Origin: a virus
Direction: 5' to 3' (one strand)
Virus record (IMG/VR): IMGVR_UViG_3300032092_002572
Location: 1-39,520 of that record
DNA: 39,520 bases
This document shows positions 28,060 through 34,340 of the stretch, in pieces. A program made the position numbers and the translations under genes. The first letter of the stretch is position 1, and the number at the start of each line of letters is the position of its first letter. Under the pieces are notes generated by a model. That model was not told the DNA's origin. It did no database searches and saw only the letters and a program-made list of their open reading frames with translations.

Positions 28060-28859
28060 CTTTCGTAAGCCATTATAACTCGTGGCTGGAAACGAACATA
28101 CTCTGTTGTCTTAGCAAGTGTAGGATCTAGCTTGGTAGCAAATATGTTTCTAACACAAACAACATCCCCTTTCTTGACCTCTGTATTAGTCCACACTTCT
28201 GGGCTTGCGTATCTAGGTGTTCTTGCATTTGGGACCACTACCTCTACCCTACATATATCGTTATCCGGAATATGAATAGATCCAAACTTGCGTTCGTTGC
28301 CAAGCAGTTTTCCGATGATGTATCCATTTAGACTAAATATATCGTCACCACGTTTGGCGGCATAAATTGATTTTTTCGATATGGTTAAATATACCTTACC
28401 GTCAATTATGCATCCCCCTTCTCCTTCTGTAATCATTTCACGAGTGAACGTAGCGTCAAACCAAACGTCATCTCCCTCCACTGCATCAAATTCACAATCG
28501 TAATCCCAACCTTGATAAGCCAAGTCCTTTACAGCTATTCTGACAATTTTGCCGCGTCTTACTGCTTGTTTCCCTTGAATATCTTCTTTATCTGGATCTG
28601 CCTCTCTGCTTGACTCTCCAGCCATCAACTCATACTCCTTTAAAAGTTGCTTGTCCTTGTATTTAGATTTCTTCAACGCCTTTACAATACCAATCATTTC
28701 ATCGTCATTTACTTCAGAAATGTAATTCTTGATTTTGTTTACAATCTTTAACTTGCCTCCGTTAAAGTTGATTTCATCTTCGGTCAACGAATGAAGCTCG
28801 ATAATACACTCTCCATTAATGAGTTTTATCTGGTCTAAGTCTATTCCCGCTAAATTCAT
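28056..28859 (-). CDS. Tandem GroES-like (co-chaperonin-like) protein
   Basis: In this 267-aa protein two stretches look like the second half of a GroES fold. Copy 1 (about residues 103-170) has GKIVRIAVKDL, VEGDDVWF, DGKVYLTISKKSIYAA. Copy 2 (about 185-267) has GYIIGKLLGNERKFGSIHIP, VKKGDVVCVRN and YVRFQPRVIMAY. Both follow the order G-x-V, then V(E/K)xGDxV, then a tyrosine strand ending in I-x-A. GroES itself has this order and caps GroEL. The N-terminal ~100 residues are helical and charged. Phages such as T4 use a GroES analogue (gp31) to fold capsid protein, and this gene is upstream of the head genes in the same operon. The match is by pattern only; a mobile GroEL-binding loop could not be identified. 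Confidence 0.5.
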   Translation of the reverse strand: MNLAGIDLDQIKLINGECIIELHSLTEDEINFNGGKLKIVNKIKNYISEVNDDEMIGIVKALKKSKYKDKQLLKEYELMAGESSREADPDKEDIQGKQAVRRGKIVRIAVKDLAYQGWDYDCEFDAVEGDDVWFDATFTREMITEGEGGCIIDGKVYLTISKKSIYAAKRGDDIFSLNGYIIGKLLGNERKFGSIHIPDNDICRVEVVVPNARTPRYASPEVWTNTEVKKGDVVCVRNIFATKLDPTLAKTTEYVRFQPRVIMAYER

Positions 28860-29113
28860 TTGTTTGCTAATTTTTGTTCGTAAATTTCAAGGACTTGTTT
28901 CTGCTTATCAAAGTTCTTCTTCCCAATTGGAATCTTGTTTTTTAACTTATTCACGCATCTACGCAGGGATGAGTAACTACCAAAAACCATAACTGCATCC
29001 CAGTCAGACATCAATCCCTCGACCTTTACCGAGTCAATCTTTTCCCTACGAATGTAGTATTCGTACACCTCTATAATTTTGAGATAGTTATTTTTTGTCT
29101 TTGTTCTGATCAT
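28856..29113 (-). CDS. Small basic protein of unknown function
   Basis: The 85-aa product is basic and helical (NYLKIIEVYEYYIRREKIDS, SLRRCVNKLKNKIPIGKKNF). It overlaps the upstream gene by 26 nt and the GroES-like gene as ATGA, so it is part of the same transcript. The charge pattern would suit nucleic-acid binding, but no known motif is present. Confidence 0.6.
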   Translation of the reverse strand: MIRTKTKNNYLKIIEVYEYYIRREKIDSVKVEGLMSDWDAVMVFGSYSSLRRCVNKLKNKIPIGKKNFDKQKQVLEIYEQKLANK

Positions 29114-29390
29114 AATGCTCTTGCAGTGTTTTGAAGAATGAAGATCGCTTTATTCGTGTCTCCACCTTTGTTTTTGATATTTCATCAAGGGTCTCCCGGT
29201 ATCTTCTTATAGCCTTCTCAACCTGATCCAGGTCCTCAGATGTAATCGCCGGATCGCAATACAAAAGTTTGCGGCGAGACTTGGTGGCCATTGGAGTAAA
29301 AATCCTCATGACCTCGTATATTTCAATCTTCTCCTCAATCATGGTATTGAGTAGAATAATGGCTCTGTTCCAATTTTGCTCGTTATTCAT
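29088..29390 (-). CDS. Small helical protein of unknown function
   Basis: The 100-aa product is nearly all helical and charged (NWNRAIILLNTMIEEKIEIY, then EDLDQVEKAIRRYRETLDEI). It overlaps the first gene of the operon by 8 nt and the next gene by 26 nt. Lys/Arg and Glu/Asp alternate as in coiled-coil proteins. No family is recognised. Confidence 0.6.
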   Translation of the reverse strand: MNNEQNWNRAIILLNTMIEEKIEIYEVMRIFTPMATKSRRKLLYCDPAITSEDLDQVEKAIRRYRETLDEISKTKVETRIKRSSFFKTLQEHYDQNKDKK

Positions 29391-29598
29391 ATACCATCAC
29401 AATATATCGCTCATGCACAGAGTACTCTGTTACATCTTGCAGTTCAACCTTATCTATCTTACCGACAATACAAATACGCTGGCCTACTTCAAATTGGCAG
29501 AAATTACCAACCTTAGTTATAACCGCATCGATTTGCTTGTCAGTTTTATTTTCTATCTCAACAAACACCCGGTGGTCGGGTGGAAACAAATTACTCAT
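29383..29598 (-). CDS. First gene of the late operon; small protein, likely leaderless
   Basis: The 71-aa product starts MSNLFPPDHRVFVEIENKTD and is beta-rich (IDAVITKVGNFCQFEVGQRI, then CIVGKIDKVEL), like a small barrel. An upstream in-frame ATG at 29613 was not chosen because it lies within the -7 box of the late promoter. The chosen ATG follows TATATTTG by four bases, so the mRNA probably starts at or very near the ATG. I do not recognise the family. As the first gene made from the late promoter it could be an early regulator of the switch, but this is a guess. Confidence 0.65.
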   Translation of the reverse strand: MSNLFPPDHRVFVEIENKTDKQIDAVITKVGNFCQFEVGQRICIVGKIDKVELQDVTEYSVHERYIVMVYE

Positions 29599-29602
29599 TT
29601 TG

Positions 29603-29632
29603 CAAATATACAAAAAAACAACACTGTGTCAA
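29603..29632 (-). promoter_or_regulatory. Main late promoter, TTG-N19-TATATTTG
   Basis: On the minus strand TTG (29632-29630) is separated by 19 nt from TATATTTG (29610-29603), a full match to the Bacteroidota pattern. The start codon at 29598 begins four bases further on. It faces away from the early promoter at 29641. It is the only full promoter match found in the gaps upstream of the terminase and head genes, so those probably depend on it. Confidence 0.75.
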
Positions 29633-29663
29633 GTTCTTGCTTGGAAACAAGATTAAACAGTGT
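29621..29663. promoter_or_regulatory. Nested inverted repeats between divergent promoters (operator candidate)
   Basis: A 7-bp outer inverted repeat pairs ACACTGT (29621-29627) with ACAGTGT (29657-29663). Inside it lie CAAG-TT-CTTG (29630-29639) and CTTG-GAAA-CAAG (29640-29651), two further inverted repeats. The inner repeats cover both TTG boxes and the outer pair reaches the -7 side of each promoter. A dimeric repressor or activator bound here could control both directions at once. No regulator gene is recognised nearby. Confidence 0.5.
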
Positions 29664-29670
29664 AAATTTG
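29641..29670 (+). promoter_or_regulatory. Early rightward promoter, TTG-N19-TAAATTTG
   Basis: TTG at 29641-29643 is followed by 19 nt and TAAATTTG at 29663-29670. The ATG of the first rightward gene begins four bases later at 29675, which is the same spacing as on the opposite strand. The -33 boxes of the two promoters are only 8 bp apart. Confidence 0.7.
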
Positions 29671-29674
29671 CGTT

Positions 29675-29866
29675 ATGTTTATCGTTTCAATCTTATTGGT
29701 TTTATTCTGCCTTTCGTTCATGATAAAGAACTCCATATATGGCTGCGGAAAAAGGTGTTACAAGACTCGCAAAGAGGCTCAAGAACACTGTGACTATGAC
29801 CAGCAGGTGTATATGTGCTGGGAGTGCGAAACATGGCATATAAAAAATAATAAAGAAAACACTTGA
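29675..29866 (+). CDS. Small membrane-anchored zinc-ribbon-like protein
   Basis: The 63-aa product has an N-terminal hydrophobic helix (MFIVSILLVLFCLSFMI). A compact domain follows with CGKRCYKTRKEAQEHCDYD and VYMCWECETWHIKN. The CxxxC, CxxC and W-H arrangement matches the common small phage proteins that end in YxCxxCxxWH, which probably bind zinc. The membrane segment in front is less usual. The start is supported by a promoter ending four bases before the ATG, so the mRNA is probably leaderless. It is the first gene of the early block and likely among the earliest products. Function is unknown. Confidence 0.65.
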   Translation: MFIVSILLVLFCLSFMIKNSIYGCGKRCYKTRKEAQEHCDYDQQVYMCWECETWHIKNNKENT

Positions 29867-29893
29867 CAACCTCGCGTGGTTGTTTTATGTTTG
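29863..29893 (+). promoter_or_regulatory. Replication-operon promoter with palindrome in the spacer
   Basis: TTG at 29863-29865 lies 20 nt from TATGTTTG at 29886-29893, a full match to the Bacteroidota pattern. Within the spacer, ACAACC (29866-29871) and GGTTGT (29878-29883) flank TCGCGT, an 18-bp palindrome with only the two central-flank T bases unpaired. A repressor bound there would block the polymerase. The same palindrome followed by four T could also act as a weak terminator for the preceding small gene. Confidence 0.65.
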
Positions 29894-29898
29894 CTGAA

Positions 29899-30010
29899 AT
29901 ATTCCGCCCCCCGTTTGTTAAGAGCAACAACAACCGGGGGTTGGAAGGTGGTTACAAATCATAACCAACTCAAAAGCCCGTAAAGTTGCTCTTACGGGTT
30001 TTTTTATTCT
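29899..30010 (+). ncRNA. Structured leader RNA of the replication gene (attenuator candidate)
   Basis: From the predicted start near 29899 to the ATG at 30011 the leader folds by eye into three hairpins. Hairpin 1 pairs 29908-29919 with 29929-29940 (11 of 12 pairs, five G-C at the base) and has a 9-nt loop. Hairpin 2 pairs TGGTTA (29949-29954) with TAACCA (29962-29967). The third is an intrinsic terminator just before the gene. TAAGAGCAAC (29919-29928, loop side of hairpin 1) is the exact complement of GTTGCTCTTA (29985-29994, terminator loop plus the 5' end of its right arm). Pairing of these would prevent the terminator stem, so the leader can exist in two exclusive states. No known riboswitch class is recognised, and energies were not calculated. 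Confidence 0.55.
29972..30005 (+). terminator. Intrinsic terminator directly before the replication initiator gene
   Basis: The stem CCCGTAA (29977-29983) with TTACGGG (29992-29998), extended by G-U and A-U pairs, encloses an 8-nt loop and is followed by seven T (29999-30005). It ends five bases before the ATG of the replication gene. It would stop transcripts from both upstream promoters unless prevented. On the other strand only a short T-run follows, so it works mainly rightward. Confidence 0.75.
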
Positions 30011-30706
30011 ATGAACACAGGACAAATTGTTAAAGGGAAGCGCAAGCATGACTTCGCGATTATCCCAAACGAAATCTCGCAATCCGATCAGCTTACAATG
30101 GAGGAGAAGGGAATGATGTGCTTCCTTCTTTCGCTTCCGGACAATTGGGTGCTTTACAAGAAGAATATGTATGATCAGCTTCCCGATGGAAAACACGCGA
30201 TTGACCGTGTGTTTAAGTCCCTGCAAGACAAGGGTTATGTGCTTAGTTGTCGTCACATGGATGCTGCCACAGGCAGGATGTTGGGTTGGAACCATATTGT
30301 GTATGATGAACCTCAACTTGACCGAGAAGCGGATTTACCGACATCTGGTTTTCCCGTTGTCGGTGATACCCAACAGTCGGGTAACATCGATATATATAAA
30401 GAAACAAACATCTACAAAGAAACAAAAACATATAAATACGCATTTGATGATTTTTGGCTTGCCTACGACAAGAAGGTGGACAAGAAGCAAACCCTTGCTG
30501 TTTGGAATAAACTATCTGATGAGGACCGTACACACGCAGTAGAAGGCATGGGGAACCATAAGAGTGGGCGCGAGAAAAAATATTGGAAAGATCCGGTGCG
30601 ATATCTTCGAGATAGAAGGTGGGAAGACGAAACAACGAATACGAATACAAATGCAAAACAAATTAATTACAGCTATGACCCAAATGACCCAAGGAATAAA
30701 TGGTAA
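30011..30706 (+). CDS. Phage replication initiator (winged helix plus C-terminal domain)
   Basis: The 231-aa product has an N-terminal winged helix (FAIIPNEISQSDQLTMEEKG, LLSLPDNWVLYKKNMYDQLP, IDRVFKSLQDKGYVLSCRH), as in phage replisome organisers. A low-complexity linker follows around residues 125-145 (IYKETNIYKETKTYK). The C-terminal part (FDDFWLAYDKKVDKKQTLAV, NKLSDEDRTHAVEGM, then PVRYLRDRRWED) is shared by many phage replication proteins. The protein would bind the phage origin and load the helicase made from the next gene, which starts inside its 3' end. The linker DNA is repetitive, as in origin-containing initiator genes such as lambda O. Expression appears to be controlled by the terminator just before it. 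Confidence 0.75.
   Translation: MNTGQIVKGKRKHDFAIIPNEISQSDQLTMEEKGMMCFLLSLPDNWVLYKKNMYDQLPDGKHAIDRVFKSLQDKGYVLSCRHMDAATGRMLGWNHIVYDEPQLDREADLPTSGFPVVGDTQQSGNIDIYKETNIYKETKTYKYAFDDFWLAYDKKVDKKQTLAVWNKLSDEDRTHAVEGMGNHKSGREKKYWKDPVRYLRDRRWEDETTNTNTNAKQINYSYDPNDPRNKW
30392..30427 (+). repeat. Two 18-bp iteron-like repeats inside the initiator gene
   Basis: Positions 30392-30409 and 30410-30427 are tandem 18-bp copies differing at four bases; both contain the core AAAGAAACAAA. A third, partial copy begins at 30428 with ACATATAAA. They encode the IYKET repeats of the linker and lie in an AT-rich stretch. Initiator-binding iterons of a replication origin are a likely reading. Confidence 0.55.
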
Positions 30707-32621
30707 GGTATCCATCTACAAAGACTTTAACGACCTGCAAGGACACCAAGTTAGTATACTGGGCGCACTTGAACGAATTAGGACTGGAAAGTCAAAGGCA
30801 CTTGTTGAGAAGGCGAGGGAAGCCAAAACCAAGAAAGAGGCGGACGAGTTAAAAAAGAAACTCCCTGCCGTTTGTTTTAGTGGCACTTTTTCCAAGAGAA
30901 AGGACTCAGAACTGCTTGAACATTCGGGATATATCGTTTTGGACTTCGATAACGTGGCGGATATGGCCCAAAAACGAAACGAATTGTGTTCGGTGGGGTA
31001 TATTACCGCGGTCTGGGTTTCGCCCTCAGGAAAGGGCTTAAAAGCGCTCGTTCAAATTGAGTGGAAAACCAAGCATAAGGAACACTTTGATTCTCTGATG
31101 GCGGAGATGCCTGACATCGACAAAACTGGTCGCAATGTTTCCCGATTATGTTTTGAGTCGTATGACCCCGAACTATACTACAATCCTAACGCAGAAATTT
31201 ACACTAAACTGCCGGTAAAGAAGGCCGATAGAAGATTGCCTCAACAGACAACTACCGAGACGATTAACGACGACGACAAGATATTCCAGAATCTTTTGAC
31301 GTGGATGACATCAAAGGGTGATGCGTTCCGTGAAGGGGAAAGAAACCACTTCGTGTTCAAGTTGGCTGCAAGCTGCTGCCGATTCGGGATGATGGAGGAG
31401 GCCTGCTACAACTTAATGATGATGCACGTCACCCCCGACTCTAGCTTTAGTCAGAAGGAGTGCCGTCAAGCAATCCGCAGTGCGTATCGGGCCAACATGA
31501 ATCAGTGGAATACTGCCGAGTTTACTAAGGACCAATTAGTTAGCAAGATTAATCACAAGGAAGTAGAGATTGTAATCACCGCAGAAGATGCGGAGAATAT
31601 CGCCGCAGAGGATGTGATTTACGCTGAGGAAGTAATGGAACAGGCGTCCGAGATTTACCTCAAGGGATATCAAGCCGCCATGCCACTCGGTGTGCCTCTA
31701 CTTGACAAACACTTCAAAAGGGTCAAGGGTGAATTAACAATTGTTTCCGGAATAGGAAACTATGGTAAGTCATCGTTCATGAAATGGGAGATGATATTCC
31801 GCATGGTTAAGTTTGGAGAGAAGGTGGCCATCTTTACCCCTGAAGAATTGCCGGCGGAACAGTTCTACCATGACCTTGTTGAGATTTACTTTGGAAAGGA
31901 CTGTACACCAAGCAATTACAATAGACCTAGTTACGACGCGTACATGAAGGTTTATAAGATGATCGGCGAACACATCTTCATGGTATACCCCAAGAACGTA
32001 AGCCCTACGCCTGACTACGTAAAAGAAGTTTTCCTCAGTATGATCATCAAACACGGGGTGGATCGTGTGATTATTGACCCGTTCAATCAGATGGCCAACG
32101 ACTACACCAAGGGCGGTGGTCGCAGCGATAAGTACCTAGAGACGTTTCTTTCAGACTGCACCCGATTTGCCCGAAAGAATAACGTGTACTTCGACATCGT
32201 TGTCCACCCACACAAGATGCGTAAAGGAGACGACGGCAACTACCCGTGTCCAGAAGTGTTTGACCTTGCTGATGGTGCGATGTGGAACAACAAGGCGGAC
32301 AATATTATCATTTACCACCGTCCACTTGCTCAGACCGCACCGGAAAGTCCTTTGTGTGAATTCCACTCCAAGAAGATCCGCAGACAAAAGATTGTAGGTA
32401 TCAAGGGATTCTTTGACTTTGAACTTGTAAGGTCTACTCGCAGGTTCACGTTCGAGGGGGTTGATTACCTTCAACAGGCCATCGACGGAAAGTATGTCCA
32501 GTCCGAGATCAAGCAGCCAACAGCAATAAAGCCAAACAGAAATTGGACGGACTCAAAAGAGGCAAAGGAATGGAATGAGGATGTAGCGCACCCGAATGGA
32601 TATAAGGAGGCGTGGGAATAA
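30675..32621 (+). CDS. VirE_N-type primase fused to DnaB-like helicase
   Basis: The 648-aa product (from the ATG at 30675) has three parts. Residues 1-190 resemble the VirE N-terminal / BT4734-like domain of Bacteroidota (VSIYKDFNDLQ, LPAVCFSGTFSKRKDSELLE, VLDFDN, VSPSGKGLKALV). Residues 200-290 are a helical linker like the primase C-terminal region. Residues about 330-620 are a RecA-fold helicase with Walker A GIGNYGKS at 359-366, Walker B VIIDPFNQ near 466 and VVHPHK. This is the layout of replicative primase-helicases (T7 gp4/Twinkle type). A longer reading frame starts at 30564 but runs inside the initiator gene with no family match, so I chose 30675 (30684 is also possible). It overlaps the initiator gene by 32 nt. 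Confidence 0.85.
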   Translation: MTQMTQGINGKVSIYKDFNDLQGHQVSILGALERIRTGKSKALVEKAREAKTKKEADELKKKLPAVCFSGTFSKRKDSELLEHSGYIVLDFDNVADMAQKRNELCSVGYITAVWVSPSGKGLKALVQIEWKTKHKEHFDSLMAEMPDIDKTGRNVSRLCFESYDPELYYNPNAEIYTKLPVKKADRRLPQQTTTETINDDDKIFQNLLTWMTSKGDAFREGERNHFVFKLAASCCRFGMMEEACYNLMMMHVTPDSSFSQKECRQAIRSAYRANMNQWNTAEFTKDQLVSKINHKEVEIVITAEDAENIAAEDVIYAEEVMEQASEIYLKGYQAAMPLGVPLLDKHFKRVKGELTIVSGIGNYGKSSFMKWEMIFRMVKFGEKVAIFTPEELPAEQFYHDLVEIYFGKDCTPSNYNRPSYDAYMKVYKMIGEHIFMVYPKNVSPTPDYVKEVFLSMIIKHGVDRVIIDPFNQMANDYTKGGGRSDKYLETFLSDCTRFARKNNVYFDIVVHPHKMRKGDDGNYPCPEVFDLADGAMWNNKADNIIIYHRPLAQTAPESPLCEFHSKKIRRQKIVGIKGFFDFELVRSTRRFTFEGVDYLQQAIDGKYVQSEIKQPTAIKPNRNWTDSKEAKEWNEDVAHPNGYKEAWE

Positions 32622-32636
32622 TTTAACATTTTTTTC

Positions 32637-32667
32637 TTGCACAAAAGAAACACATATGCTACATTTG
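32637..32667 (+). promoter_or_regulatory. Promoter of the SSB gene, TTG-N20-TACATTTG
   Basis: TTG at 32637-32639 and TACATTTG at 32660-32667, 20 nt apart, match the Bacteroidota pattern fully. The SSB start codon lies 32 nt further, after an AT-rich leader without a Shine-Dalgarno sequence. A separate promoter would let the phage make much more SSB than helicase. Confidence 0.75.
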
Positions 32668-32699
32668 CAAATATAACCAATTAATTAATCAAAAAATCT

Positions 32700-33332
32700 A
32701 TGGGATTAAATCAAGGTGGTTCATCAAACCGTACTTACCTCAGCATATCTGGTGGTAAGATTGCCAAGCGAGTTCCGGAAGGTACAGCTGGCTCAATTAA
32801 GTGTAACAGCAAGGACGGCACTAAGGTGTGGTATGAGCAGCGATTTGCTTCGCTCTCAGGTTACATCGTGGACGTTTTCAAGCGTGTATCCGAACAGGGT
32901 TACGGCGATCAGCTGTGCGTTGTTCTGAAAGATGGTTCAGAGGAGTACCAAATCCAGATGCCGTGGTCATCACGCTACTCATCTGGCTTCTTCTTGTCAA
33001 TGCCTAACATCGACGCAGGTAAAGAAATTACTCTTACCCCATGGTCTAAGGAGGTTGACGGAAAGACACGCACAATGCTTTACCTCCGTCACGGACAGGA
33101 GGACATCAAGTGGGGTTGGACCAAGGACAACCCAGGCAATATGCCTGAGATGAAGCAGATCAAGGTAAAAGGTCAGATTGTATGGGACGACTCAGAGCGT
33201 CAAGAGTTCTTCGAGAAGCACCTCAACGACATCTTCATGCCACAAGTGAAAGCTGTTAGTTCCGTGAAAAAATTAGACTCATACGCCCCTCAGGCGGTAG
33301 AGGATCCGGACGATGACGGATTGCCATTCTAA
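32700..33332 (+). CDS. ssb: Single-stranded DNA-binding protein
   Basis: The 210-aa product has a beta-rich core with aromatic residues (KVWYEQRFASLSGYIVDVFK, YQIQMPWSSRYSSGFFLSMP). It ends in an acidic tail closing with DPDDDGLPF, the signature tip through which SSB proteins recruit replication partners. It would coat single-stranded DNA during phage replication. The core does not resemble E. coli SSB closely, but the layout fits SSBs of Bacteroidota phages. Its own strong promoter and its place between helicase and DnaA-like genes support the call. Confidence 0.75.
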   Translation: MGLNQGGSSNRTYLSISGGKIAKRVPEGTAGSIKCNSKDGTKVWYEQRFASLSGYIVDVFKRVSEQGYGDQLCVVLKDGSEEYQIQMPWSSRYSSGFFLSMPNIDAGKEITLTPWSKEVDGKTRTMLYLRHGQEDIKWGWTKDNPGNMPEMKQIKVKGQIVWDDSERQEFFEKHLNDIFMPQVKAVSSVKKLDSYAPQAVEDPDDDGLPF

Positions 33333-33344
33333 TCTTAACCAAAA

Positions 33345-33383
33345 GTCGTGGCGGGGGATAAATGCAAGCAAACCCGCCACGGC
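33345..33383 (+). other. Strong hairpin between SSB and DnaA-like genes
   Basis: An 11-bp stem pairs 33345-33355 (GTCGTGGCGGG) with 33373-33383 (CCCGCCACGGC), with one G-T wobble and a 17-nt AT-rich loop. No T-run follows, so it is not a classical terminator. It lies 12 nt past the SSB stop codon. It may protect the SSB mRNA 3' end, be a processing site, or be a DNA element. Confidence 0.6.
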
Positions 33384-33402
33384 TTAACTAAACAAACGAA
33401 CA

Positions 33403-33888
33403 ATGAGATATACATTCAAAGACCTAGTGGACATGGTTCCGGTTACAAGACGAGCGGAGTTCACGAAGATTTACGAATACCTACACAAGGTAGATAATCC
33501 GCATGAAAATGAAATATTAGAAAAGGTTAGCAAACACTTCAATGTTGTTACTGCGGACATCAAGAGTGATAAGCGTTACGCTGACATAGTTTTGGCTCGC
33601 CATGTATACATGGCCGCTGTAAAAGTTTGCTCTACCAAGAGTCTAGCAGAGGTTGCCAGAACAGTTAACAAAGATCATTCAACTGTCTGTCACGCAATTA
33701 AAACCGTGAGAGGTGATTATTCTTACAACGTAGTGCGCCGCAATAAAATACGGCACTTCATCGCTGACCTAGATCCAACCAAACAAGAACTTTTATTAGA
33801 TTTTTTCAATGAACGGAATCCCGATATACTTGCCGCCTACGCCGTCGACGCAGACCGAGTTACAGCACCTGCGGAAGCTAAGGCATAA
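33403..33888 (+). CDS. Stand-alone DnaA domain IV-like DNA-binding protein
   Basis: Residues about 40-105 of this 161-aa protein follow the DNA-binding domain IV of DnaA. There is HFNVVTADIKSDKRYADIV with the conserved R, then ARHVYMAAVKVCSTKSLAEV, and DHSTV at 91-95, the DnaA signature for contact with DnaA boxes. There is no AAA+ ATPase part. The N-terminal 35 residues and the Ala-rich C-terminus are not recognised. It could bind DnaA-box-like sites in phage or host DNA, for example to redirect or block host initiation or to mark the phage origin. It sits in the replication block, after the SSB gene. Confidence 0.75.
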   Translation: MRYTFKDLVDMVPVTRRAEFTKIYEYLHKVDNPHENEILEKVSKHFNVVTADIKSDKRYADIVLARHVYMAAVKVCSTKSLAEVARTVNKDHSTVCHAIKTVRGDYSYNVVRRNKIRHFIADLDPTKQELLLDFFNERNPDILAAYAVDADRVTAPAEAKA

Positions 33889-33889
33889 G

Positions 33890-34078
33890 ATGCTTAAGAG
33901 CGACGCTCAGTATCCCAAAAAAAAGGGTGCATACAAACCAATGGACAAATACAAACGAGATAAATCTCTAATGCGCCTGATAAATAATAGGTTGTATGAT
34001 TTAACTGGAAATGATATGTACCTTTGGCTTGGTGGAAACTTTAACGAACTTAAAAAAATAGAACATGGGCAGAATTGA
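33890..34078 (+). CDS. Small basic hypothetical protein
   Basis: The 62-aa product is Lys-rich (MLKSDAQYPKKKGAYKPMDK, then YKRDKSLMRLINNRLYDL). I chose the ATG that follows the preceding stop by one base. The same frame stays open back to an ATG at 33809, which would add 27 residues (with TELQHLRKLRHK) and overlap the DnaA-like gene by 80 nt, and this longer form is possible. No family is recognised; the charge would fit nucleic-acid binding. Confidence 0.55.
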   Translation: MLKSDAQYPKKKGAYKPMDKYKRDKSLMRLINNRLYDLTGNDMYLWLGGNFNELKKIEHGQN

Positions 34079-34340
34079 AATAAAAGACGCTCGTCGGACA
34101 GTCGATGGTAAAAAAGTGAACGCATTTCGCGTGAAAACCATAGGGGAAAACAACGAAGTACTTCAAACGTCAGAGGTTCTAAATAGTGTTGATGCTGTGA
34201 AAAAGCATATTAAAGCTATGGCTATGGCCTGGGGAAGTAACGGAGATTGCGAAGTTGTTGATTGCACCTATCGAGGCAAGTTTGAGAGCAAGCAGATTGA
34301 TATTGGTGAATACGACAAATTAAAGTTTGATCTTATTTAA
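34065..34340 (+). CDS. Small protein resembling the YegP/DUF1508 fold
   Basis: The 91-aa product has the pattern of a YegP-like repeat: a beta strand, a turn with NNEVLQTSEV, and a helix (SVDAVKKHIKAMAMAWGS), followed by another strand. The match is partial and by eye. It overlaps the preceding gene by 14 nt and meets the isolated minus-strand gene tail to tail with an 8-nt overlap. Function unknown. Confidence 0.6.
   Translation: MGRIEIKDARRTVDGKKVNAFRVKTIGENNEVLQTSEVLNSVDAVKKHIKAMAMAWGSNGDCEVVDCTYRGKFESKQIDIGEYDKLKFDLI

Noticed and set aside
29599-29613. Longer start of the first late gene (MYICKMSN...)
   Set aside because: The extra codons are the -7 box itself; the ATG at 29598 follows the promoter by four bases.
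30564-30674. N-terminal extension of the primase-helicase
   Set aside because: It lies inside the C-terminal domain of the initiator gene in another frame and adds a sequence unlike the VirE_N start.
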